Below, in pieces: positions 53,482-64,000 of a stretch of 64,000 nucleotides of DNA. This stretch comes from Neelides folsomi (Eukaryota > Arthropoda > Collembola > Neelipleona > Neelidae): contig JAQGBZ010000194.1 in the NCBI GenBank assembly GCA_034687125.1, positions 54,430 through 118,429 on the forward strand, read 5' to 3'. The position numbers were made by a program, and so were the translations under genes. Within the stretch, counting starts at the first letter, position 1. The number at the start of each line of letters is the position of its first letter. Below the pieces are notes generated by a model. That model was not told the origin of the DNA. It saw nothing but the letters and a program-made list of their open reading frames with translations, and did not search any database.

Positions 53482-53897
53482 AATGAGTTCGAACATTTAA
53501 TGACCATCAGAGAATTCTGTAAAAACTTTCTACTAATACTCTCGTCGTGTTGAGTTCTGCGAAATGTGCTTCTTTTCACGAGTTATCAAAACTAGTCATC
53601 CCATCTCTTAACTCAAGTTCCAATGTGAATCCTCTCACTCAGTCAGAATCAGATGCATTTACAGTATAATCAAAACTCGTTGGATCTGGGATTTGTTTAT
53701 TATGAAACTATGTTTGAAAGTTCAAATGTTTTGATATTACATACATTTGTGCGTGTTAATGTCAATACAAACACAAATGATATGAGTGTCATATTTCTTA
53801 TAGACATTTGTGTTATAATAGAAATATTAATGCGTACATGAGTGTGACTATTAATATTATTATAATATGTGCGAAAATTATTACTGTATTAGTTATT

Positions 53898-53903
53898 AAT
53901 AAA
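53898..53903 (+). terminator. candidate polyadenylation signal for dpr
   Basis: This is the first AATAAA I see after the dpr stop codon, about 417 bp downstream in AT-rich sequence. A second AATAAA lies at 54096-54101. In DNA this AT-rich the hexamer is common by chance, so the true cleavage site needs transcript evidence. Confidence 0.3.
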
Positions 53904-56900
53904 GGATTGAGGTACGAGTTCTTGTATTTATTGTTAAATATTATAAGTTCGTCTAATGAGTGAAGTTTTGACAAAGGGAATTTGAGGACTTTTGAGAAAG
54001 GAAGAAGATTTTATATAAAATAAGTACTGTTAGAATTTTTCAAAAATAAGTATATGAAATACGGATGAGATATAATTTAATTTGGATGGTTAAAGAATAA
54101 ATAAGGATACATTTAAAACATTGTTGGTCGTGAATATGGACGGAATTAATATTGGAGATATTTTGCGCAAATAGATATTCCGGTGAAACAAACTCCCGAG
54201 TGAAAAGATATTTCTCTTAAATAATGTAGATACTCATGAATGAACAATGTTAAGTGCGATGTTTAAGAAAGGAGATGATTATTTCTTTATATAACACAAC
54301 CCGACTTCATGAATATACGTAAAGTAAACTATAATTGATCGACTCACATAAAATACAATTTTGCTGTTGGTAAGGATTTCTATTTTGGAGGAATCCCCCT
54401 CATGTATTTTTGATAGGACAGTCTTTTGGCAGTGAGACGAATTACTATAATATTGGTAAAATCATAAAAGCACACACTTCCCTTGTCGAACCTTGTACTA
54501 TGATGATGTGAGGCAGACCTCATTTTCTAAATAAAAATGGTACTTATGAGAAAGGATAAAATTATAGATAGATACTTGAACTACATATTTGGAAAAAGTA
54601 ATTAAATCTTAATAAGAAATGTACAAATGTCTTTTAGAATTGTACCGTTTAAACTCATTTCATATATAATTAAGTAAGCTATGACCTTAACCTATCGAGA
54701 AACTAATTACATAATATACAAATACTGGTTATTTAATTATTTACAATTAACTTTAATGAATTTTTGAACAATACAAAGAAAGGTTATTATTTAATACAAG
54801 TTAAAAAGTGAGTTATTCTAAATGAAAGTCATTTTTTTTATTTGAAAGTTTATTAATTTTGAAACTGATTTTCACTAATTTGTCTGGATTATTTTATCTG
54901 ATGAAGTACACATTTTTGTATTTTTAAAAATTATACAAAGTGTTCAAATTGTTTTAATAAGTGAACAAATACATAAAATATATCAGTATAAATAATATTG
55001 AAAGCTTTATTATTGAAATCAAATAGACTTTTAAAAACCATACTTAAATCTTTTGACAATTTTTTATTAAATTTTAAAACAGCATACTTTAGAAAAGAAT
55101 TTAATTCCACATTAAATGAATTCCTTTTACAACAAAATATACTTGTTAGAAATATATAATAAAAATAATGTCTACCATATATGTTACCAATATTAGGATA
55201 AATTGGAAGTATGTGGGTATATTGTAAAAGAGAGTGATTGGGGATTATCAAAAGGAATTTATCTATGTAGAATATATTATAATTGCAATATTAGTTTAAA
55301 ATCACGTTAGATAAACGCATACAATGGTTATTTGATATAATCTTGAAAACTCTGTAATTTTATTTTAAATTACATGTATACTCAAATCACACCAAATAGC
55401 TCCAAGATTCATTAAATAGTTCACTTTATCATTTGAATTAACATTGTGAATTCTTCCAATGATTTCATTATAAAAATGACGCAACGATCGTCACTTCCTG
55501 AATGTTGAGGAAATTGTGATAGATATTACTTTTTGGAAATAGTTTATTTCCAAAACATTTCTAATCAAATAGATTTTGCGTATCACCTCTCCTTAATATT
55601 AAAACCTTCTTTAGATGTTCTACTAGAGTTTAACTTTATAATTCGGCAATTGTGCTAAACAATTAGAGAAAAATAAGAAATATTTATAAAGTCGGAAATT
55701 TTACTAAATATATAACGGGAAAGTATCAGTAATTATCTCACCTTATATAAATTACGAAAATTGTTCTAACCAGTACTTTTTAATAAGTGCTTTAATCTAA
55801 TTGAGAAACAATTATAATTATACTCTCGAAAGTTCACAGTATGACACAAACAAGTACCCTAAATAAAGTAGAAGAGATAAATTGAAAAAGTGGGAAGAGA
55901 TTCGTGTGAAAGGTTGATTAAATGGATTTGAATGAAGAAATGGTCACACATGGAATAAAATAAAATATCTATGTATGGTTTTACTTATTTTTCATTTATC
56001 ATAAAACCACTATCATGTGCACGAATCATTAAACTAAAAGTAAATTACATTTGAAATTTTAATTACACTTTTAAATGCATTTCATTTGCAATATTAAACC
56101 ATTTCTCAACTTGCGAAGAAAGAGACTCCTTGGCCTCAATACGAAATTCCGGGTAATTAGATTAAAAACTAAAATCCAAAGGGTTTGGTTCAGAATAACA
56201 AGAACTTTTCTTGGAATTGGAATTAGCGGGGAATTTTGGTAAGTCATTTGGGCCTCTGTTCGGCGAGAGAAACCCTCGTCCCATGAATCAATTGAATGGT
56301 CTTTGAAAGTAAGGAGATTATAGAAAAGAATCTTCCTCAGTTGTAAACCCGACCGCGGGAGTTACAAATCAAAATTGCACATAAAACTGCAGTTGGGAGT
56401 CCGCGAGGAATGCACATCACGGTGGAAGAAATTTCCTCAAGCATTAATCCCCCAATTGGAGATTTCCTCCTTTGAAGAGATGCCCCAAACTAATAGAAGA
56501 AGAAATTCAAATACTCTAATAACTCTTTTTTTCTTCCAGACCTTGGCATACTTTTCAATCGTTGAGTCACTCAGATCTAAAATCTCATTTCGATTTATGT
56601 CCCGTAACCGATTTATTTGAAGGATATAAATTCAGTGAACCGATAAATTTAACGTTGGAATTCTTATTTGATCACCGATGAACCTATAAGAAATAACTCA
56701 TTGGAAAATATCCTATTATTATATAAACTCTCATAAAATAATAACATCGAGCATAAATATTATACTTATCATTCACCCACAGTAATTCAACAAAACTTTA
56801 TGTTCGATCTTCAAAAACTTACCGAAATTCTAAAAAAAATGCAATGAAAAGTTTTAAAAAAATTCAAATTGCATTTCCCTATAAAAATGTCAAAACGTCA

Positions 56901-59900
56901 AAGAAGGTGAGTTTGGTTTTCCTCACGTCTTGGCCTTTAACATTGGCTTAACATATGTCCACTTCCCTCTTCATTGAATTACTTTGAGATGAAATTGAGT
57001 TCCGAGAGGTTTCCTCTTAATATCACTTCAATCAAAAGTCAACTGTCCTGTGTTGGTGTATTAGAAAAGTGTTGCCATACAGTTTTTGAACAACTCTTTG
57101 TGCTCTCCGTGTGTGTTGTAAATTTTGTAGTTTTTGAAAAGAGTGCCCCAATGGAGTCCAACTATTGACACAAAGTGAAAGGGGAAGTTTATGAAGGCTA
57201 CAAAGAGAAGTTGATGGGAACGGTGACCTACATGAGCAAGATGAAGGAGTGAGATGAAATGGAGAAATGAACAGTCGAAGGGCCTTAATACCCAATTCCA
57301 ATTCCGAGTCCATATGGCCGGAGCAGAAGAGCACACAAAAGAATTTATTTTCTCTCTTTCTTTTATTCCAAATAGGAGGAACCATTGGATTGAATGTTGT
57401 GTGGTTCAAAATGACCGGTCTTTGAAGGATATTGAAGAGAGAAAAGGTCATCTTCACTTTATTTTCATGAGGAAGTCGATTGGATCTCCCACATTCGCAT
57501 ACTCCTGTACATACAACTTTCTATGTATTACTTACTTTCTCACAGATGTTTTATACATTTCTCCATCATACCTTGATTACATTATAAATTCTCCCCAAGC
57601 TCTTATACTCAATAAACACAATGAAGACATATAGAGTTTATATGTATAATATACAAATATGACTATAAATTTATAAGACCGTAGGAATATGACACTTGCT
57701 GAGTTCTTGATTATGATTTATATTTTGATATATACAAGGATAATATTGTAGTAGAGGGATATCTGTAAGTATCTATGTTATATATCCGATATATATGTAT
57801 GTTCATGGTATGCGTATGGTTTAATATTTGTATAAAGGATGGGTTACTCAGGATGTGACCGAGAGGAAAAGTGCCGCTACATTTTATAAGTGTAACTTTC
57901 CCTGTACAAAATTTACTTTCCCATCAATGTACACGATGTCGTAAGGTTAAAAACTTGGTGTGTTTGAACCATATCTGTGTAACATAAGTTGTCAAGTCCA
58001 AGTTATTTGTGAAAGGTCGTAAAATAGTTTGTTAATTTACGAGAATAGTATATGAGCATAATTTTACACTTTTAGTTATACAATCTATGGACCAAAGAAG
58101 TTAAAGAATTTAACACTTTATTCCATGTCTTTAACGGCAAGAGTTTTACTATTTCTGTTGACATTCTAATGAGAGTTAATTATTCATGATTGAATATTTA
58201 CAACTAGTTTTACCTTTTACTTTTTATAAACCCCATAAGGAATAGTAAAATGAGGAATTAACCTTAAACAAGAGAACAAGAGTTAGTTAAATAATGCGAT
58301 ATGCTTAAACTTATCATGTTACCATACTCTGTGTGACTGTGTGATTTTCTTGAAAGTTTCTTCTGTGAGGCATTAAGTCTGGAGGAGTATGTATTTCGCA
58401 TAGGCCCCAGAGCTTAACGTGTGTGATTTAAAGTTGTTGGGGAAAGTTGATTTTATATCAAAACTTTCCTCAACTCTTCGACATTCTTAAGATAATAATT
58501 TAAGACTCATTCTCATCCGCGTAATCCACTTGGCATCCGGGTCAAAGTGGGAACGTCCATACTAAATTCATCTCCTCAAAATACATATAAAATTCAACTC
58601 AAAGCCCAGATGAGGAATTTAATCTTTTGACGAAGCCTCTTGTAATAGAATGGAGGTGTAGAATGGAAATGAGGAATAAAAATGTCATACGCACCATATT
58701 TTTTACACTCATGTAAAACCCTGTCAAACCAATGTAAAAGTAAGATAAAGCAAAATTTGAAATGATAAACGAAATGATATATTTTGATACATGGTGTATT
58801 TATAAGCTATAAAAACATCAGTGCATGTGGTAGATATGATAACAATAGATGTATATGATCTTTATGCGAAAATGGAAAAGAGGTCCATGAGAAATTCATA
58901 AGATGTTCAAGCACTTGTATATTAGTGTTATAGTGAATGTAAATGTATTCTGTCCTCTGTTGCGTAAAGGTATATTTCAGGCTAAATGTAAAAGTCATAA
59001 GATGCACGGAGGGACATCGTGTTTCGCATCTAACCTTATACAAGACCAAGACCAGATTCGGAGTATTGGGCGAATATAAATTTTTTTCATGGTACATGGG
59101 AATAACATAGGTTCGAAAGTCCCATAAACTTATTATGCCCTCACATCAAGTTGTATATTTTACGAGGTCTTGCACAGCTGGACCGCTGAGCTTCGGCCCA
59201 TCTCCCTTTCACCTCACAATCCTCAAAAATGCACCGGAATGGAGGGGGAGGGAAAGTTGAGGAGATAAATTTATAGTTTTTTATTTCTTCAAGGGCTCAT
59301 TCATCTGCTTCTAAGCAAATTGCCTCAAATTCGGTGAACCCTCGTCGGTCTATTTTTCTCAACGCACTTGGACTTGGAAAACATAAACTTTGATTTACTT
59401 TCCCTTCTTATAAATCATGCGTGTATTTTTCCTCCCACGCCAAGCAAGTTGGATAACTAATAGGACGACGTTTATTTTCCACCAACTCCAGGATAAAAGT
59501 AAAATGTAAATAAGGAAAACTTCACAGATTTTATTCCTTGGTTGTGAAACCTCTTAAGAGTTCTTTGGGGCGGGTTTATTCTTTCTGCTAGGCTAAATTC
59601 ACCCAACTTGCCCCACTTTCCTCTTTTCCTATTTACAAAAATATGCTCAGTTTGCAATTTTCTCGCTACTGTCATACTAGTGATATAAAATGTTTCATAA
59701 AGGAGTTTCTATAAATATGGTATGATATGGATGTACAAATATGGACTATGAATGTATTTAAATCTGATATGTATACCAAATACAACAAATGCATGGCTGT
59801 TAAATAAATAAGGAGTAAATAAGTTGACAGAGAAATGATCCCGAGAAACTCAATGAGAATGCAAATGGGGAAAGTCCTCTTTTGCATAAATTTGAATCAC

Positions 59901-59926
59901 TTTCTATATGCGTAGGGTTCCAAAGA

Positions 59927-59970
59927 TTCTTATTAAAGATTCTTTGGGTTCTTATTAAAGGTTCTTGAAG
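59927..59970. repeat. 22-bp imperfect tandem duplication
   Basis: Two adjacent 22-bp copies both start TTCTTATTAAAG (59927 and 59949) and then diverge by a few bases. It is a small local duplication with no associated gene. Confidence 0.8.
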
Positions 59971-61074
59971 AGCCCTTCGACCAAGTTTTCATTAAAGGCG
60001 CTTAAATTTAAATTACAAGCTTAATTTTAAGAAAGTGAGAATTTTGAGATATTCAAATGAAAATGACCCTTTCGAATAATTATTCCTACCGCTTTCAACA
60101 AGACGCAGATGAATGTTTACCGATCCCGAATTCTCATCTTTGCTCAAATGAGGACTTTTCCTATTCACCCTTTTGTCCTTCGCTTCTCCTCATTTATATT
60201 CTTCTCATTTCTCGGTCCTTTGTCCACCCAACCCATTCACTTTCTCCAAATCCGTTCAAATCTTCATATCCTTGTGGATTAACAAGGGACTTTTTAAAAA
60301 TTTGGACTTGGCAAATTTTACAGGAAAGATCTCCAATAAATTTCTTCTGTGATCCTGCGGAATTTATTCCTTTTTTATTTGCTTTCTAATCAGTCATTTT
60401 CAATTTTCCACTTCGGTTTGGATTTATGAACCTTTGACATTCTTCCTTCTAGCAAATTAGACCAAGCTAGTGAATTTCATTTGAGTTGAATTTTTGAAAG
60501 CACAATGGTTTGTTTGTGGAATTATTGCTTAAATGGGCAAACATTTTTCTCTTCGCTCTTCTGTAGGAATAAAGTTACTAATAGAAGATAACATTTAACA
60601 GAACGTATAATAACAAAGGGAATTGCTGGGCCAAAATCGATTAAATGAAAGATAATAAAAGAGATGGGCAAAACGCAGAATATTTTTAGAGGCAATAAAA
60701 TTGGGGTTTATATATCGAGGGAGGAGAGATGTATGGGAGAGATAGGGAGATCTCCGGTGTTAAGTAATAATGCTCCTACTCAAACCTTATACTTATGATG
60801 AGTGGATGAGATAAAAGCGGTGGAATTTTATTAAGAAAAACCTTCCTTTAACCGCTCCAGCTTGTAAGATGAAGTGAGAAAGTGATGTTGATGGTTGTTG
60901 GGAGCTTGGGATCTTCCTAGGAGAGCCCTGAGGATAATCGTTCAAGATGGAGACGTTCCTTTCCATCTGCCCCTTCATATTAACTATCATCAGGAGAATT
61001 GGGCCGATGGGACAACCATCACCATCGCCCATAATAACACTCCCGTATCAACTTACCACAGTATACCATGGTAC

Positions 61075-61104
61075 ATACTCCTTATGCATAAGTATAAGGA
61101 GTAT
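61075..61104. repeat. 11-bp perfect inverted repeat with 8-base loop
   Basis: ATACTCCTTAT at 61075-61085 is the reverse complement of ATAAGGAGTAT at 61094-61104. The overlapping CTTATGCATAAG is itself a 12-bp palindrome. The structure could form a hairpin. I see no gene that it would terminate or regulate. Confidence 0.75.
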
Positions 61105-63483
61105 CTCCATAATTGCAACTTTCATTTTCGCTTATTTATTTGTAATTTAACTTATCTGTCTTGAGCGCATTAATACACTTCGAGGCTATTACGAATCAAT
61201 ACATTGTGATTGTATAATAATTGAATTTTATTTTCAACGGAATTTACAAGTTAGGTAATAATGTTTAGTTTTTAACTAAATAATAGAGAAAAGCATGTTA
61301 AAATGTGTTCCAGTAAAATTGAAAAGTCCTAATATAATATAATTTGTTTAAATAATATTATTAAATCAACAATTTAAAGAATTATTAAAGCCGGTGATCT
61401 GTAATATACGAACACTCAAAAATATGAAAAATTATTTATTGGAGTGTTCTTAAAAAGCTAAGGCTTAAAAAACAAAGGGTAGAATTGCAATGCATGTTGT
61501 AGGTTCTAGGAGAGTTTAATAATAGCCTCCGACATCTCGGAACAAGGATGGGAAATTTCGGGGGTATTTGGTGGGTCGGAATAGTTTTGAAGATGCGACG
61601 AAAGAGAACAGCTAGGGAGAAGGAACGCTTCCCTCGCAACCTTGTGCCAACTAACCCCGTCTTTCACACAACTCAACCGCCCAGTTCCAATTCAACGTTT
61701 GAAGCTTACTTTAAAATTATAAAACTTATATTACTCTGTATTTTCATGCATAAGATAATTGGGTTAACATCCGCCTTAGAGGAATTTATCTAATAATTTA
61801 AAGTCATGAGTTCCATTAAATTAAAAAAATAATTTTAAATTTTACTGAGAGAACTGCAAATGATTTCAATTCCTTTGTAAATCATATTTCATGAACAATT
61901 GATTTTATGAGAGAATTCTTTTTTAATCATTGTTATTTATGTCTAAACAGACATAAAGAATTGAAAGGTTCTTTAAGTTATTTTCTCGTCCCGGGAGTCT
62001 CCTCCTCTCATTACTCCCCATTCAGTGGGAACTAATGGAAATGTGTGGTATCGGGAAGTGTGGATTGTGAAGTGAGGAGTCGGGGGAACAGATTCCAAAG
62101 ATGACACCTCCATGATGGATGAGGAGGTGGGATTGGCATCACATCAATTCCCGCCCCACTCACCCACCGGCTCATCATTTTGATCTCTCAGGCGGATCTC
62201 CATCAGGAGGCCAAAGATGATTGATCGACTCGACCTCCCAGCTGCCGCTCACAACCACCTTTCACTCATCTTATTCATCTTCAAATCATCTGCTATTAAC
62301 TCACATTTATTCATCATTATCATTATTTTGATCTCTTCCAATTATGTATTACCAGTACCGATCTATATTGGAAAAATATGGGTTGTTCAACAACTCTTGT
62401 TTCATTTTTTCAAAAACTACAGTATGTGTGCATTATGTGTGAAATTTTTGCATCTAGATACCAAATCGTAATTATTTTTACATATTTAATGATTTGAATG
62501 GTCTAATTATTTATTTTTGAAATTATACTCTATAGCCATTTTAGCTCATTTTTAATATGTCAAAACACATGAACGAAAACACCCCACTATAAAAACTTTA
62601 ACTTTATGCTATCAAGGTGCAATAATAGAAAATAATATTTATTTCCTATTCGGCACACAGAGTTGATTTTACAACTAATGAAAGTTAATTATGAACATAT
62701 GCTAAATAGAGATTGACTCGTTCCTGGCTTCACTGAAGCAATCAATTAAGCAGTTGAGGATCGACGATGTAAAAAAGGTTCAAAATTGTTGCATTCGCTC
62801 GCACGTGGCTGACGAAGGGCAGATGGATTTGTCTTATTAACCAAAATGGATAAATCATTATCACAACCGCATCATGATCATCATCTCTTTCCTTCACTCC
62901 CTTTGGACCTTCTTTTTTTCTGAAGGGAAAGACAGGAGTTAACTCGTGGCTATTCCAATTGGAAGGTCTTGCCATTTGTATATAATATTTGATCTGAGGA
63001 TTCTCCCCCATCTCGATTAAAAATGATGAATATGCGTTAATTATGGACTCCCGTCGGATCCGCCGCCCCTCGTAGGAACCAAAGCCCCGCTTTTTAATTC
63101 ATTCATGATTATGACAGAGCCTTTTGATATTTGCAAAGCTTTCAATCCCCACAGTCCTAATATTAACACCCAAATCACATTTATTACTTAAGCCTTTAAA
63201 CTTTTACAATACAACGATGATATTTGGTTGACTTTATGTAGATTTTTTCATTCTATGATCTGTATAAGAAAATAAGAACTATTGTATATAAATGTTTTGA
63301 ACATTTAAACTATTTGAACTACGTATTGTATTTAAATGTTAGTCTTAAGATTTGGACTTCAAGTAAAGATAGAGCTTTTTATTAAATTATCATTAAATAT
63401 ATAGGATTTTATTAATATTAGTATAAAATCGTTCTGGATGTGTTAATATTTGATTTCCTTCAATTTGACATGATGTTGGATCG

Positions 63484-63501
63484 GCATGCCATGGGGCATG
63501 C
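63484..63501. repeat. 7-bp perfect inverted repeat with 4-base loop
   Basis: GCATGCC, then ATGG, then GGCATGC. It is a GC-rich palindrome in AT-rich noncoding DNA, and its function is unknown. Confidence 0.7.
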
Positions 63502-63869
63502 ATACTATTGTGGGTGATGATTATCTTATTGACTTTGGGGACCGGAGGGTTGAATGAAAAATGTTTTAATGGAGGTTGCCGGAAGGAGTTGGCTAAGTGT
63601 TTCCGATGATGATCAAATGATTATCTTTTCTGCATCTCCTGCACGCTATAATGATTTAAGTGCGATCGCGCAAATTGTCGTTCTCTCTCTTTCTCATTTC
63701 TTACACTCCTATTTAATAATATTTCTTTTTTATTTTAATTAATAACTAATTCAGAAAATATGATTCTAAATTCAATATTAATTTTTTGATTAATATTTAA
63801 ATATCAATCCGAGAACTTTTAAACCAATAAGAATTACGGATTGTTGGATTTCGATTGATAAGATTACTA

Positions 63870-64000
63870 AAAATTTCGTTTAAAAAATAATCTAAATAAT
63901 AAGAATTTAAACATTTATTAATTAAAATTTCGTTTAAAAAATAATCTAAATAATAAGAATTTAAACATTTATTAATTAAAATTTCGTTTAAAAAATAATC
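63870..64000. repeat. 54-bp tandem array running off the window end
   Basis: A 54-bp AT-rich unit beginning AAAATTTCGTTTAAAAAATA starts at 63870, 63924 and 63978. The two complete copies look identical and the third is cut by the window edge after 23 bases. It is a minisatellite or satellite array of unknown full length. Confidence 0.95.

Larger units (their letters stand above)
53482..63869. other. dpr 3' UTR and downstream noncoding DNA
   Basis: After the dpr stop I find no further recognisable gene. Overlapping ATG ORFs on opposite strands at 57032-57457 (minus, 141 codons) and 57254-57634 (plus, 126 codons) are the longest frames, and neither has a known domain. A 22-bp direct duplication and two short hairpins are listed separately. 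The rest is AT-rich with short ORFs. Confidence 0.6.

Noticed and set aside
53309-53500. Alternative frame through the last dpr exon (MKYCSWFVQVNIP...)
   Set aside because: It does not join exon D in frame and lacks the conserved GEHPAAMQ motif. It is a shadow of the real exon.

Overview
The window looks like a piece of a large, AT-rich animal genome, most likely an arthropod. A parasitic copepod such as a salmon louse is my best guess from the composition and style, but nothing in the sequence proves the species. There is no operon structure, ribosome binding site pattern or dense coding. Almost all of the 64 kb is intron or intergenic DNA.

One protein-coding gene is clearly recognisable: five consecutive plus-strand exons (29709-29869, 46347-46557, 49326-49429, 49602-49809, 53336-53481) of a Dpr-family (defective proboscis extension response) neuronal cell-surface protein. 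They join in frame through consensus splice sites into 275 residues plus stop: two immunoglobulin domains with all four core cysteines, then a conserved GEHPAAMQ juxtamembrane motif and a hydrophobic anchor. The first exon seen starts in phase 1, so at least one upstream exon (start codon and signal peptide) is missing or unidentified. The introns are 16.5 kb, 2.8 kb, 172 bp and 3.5 kb. Intron phases alternate 1-0-1-0-1, with the same phase-0 split in both Ig domains.

Left part (1-29708): noncoding DNA, probably upstream of or within a 5' intron of the dpr gene. It contains a decayed Mutator-like transposon (about 14.65-16.08 kb) with a FLYWCH zinc-finger pseudogene on the minus strand, inverted subterminal repeats and a G-rich degenerate satellite. 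Middle part (29870-46346): the giant dpr intron, holding a 575-bp mariner-like miniature element (34137-34711) with perfect 31-bp terminal inverted repeats. That element still carries the N-terminal helix-turn-helix and the extreme C-terminal tail of its transposase, joined by an internal deletion. Right part (53482-64000): 3' UTR and intergenic DNA with small repeats, ending in a 54-bp tandem array that runs off the window.

I found no convincing rRNA, tRNA, CRISPR or viral sequence. I do not see a novel multi-gene system. The most informative items are the dpr exon architecture, the two transposon relics and the terminal tandem array.
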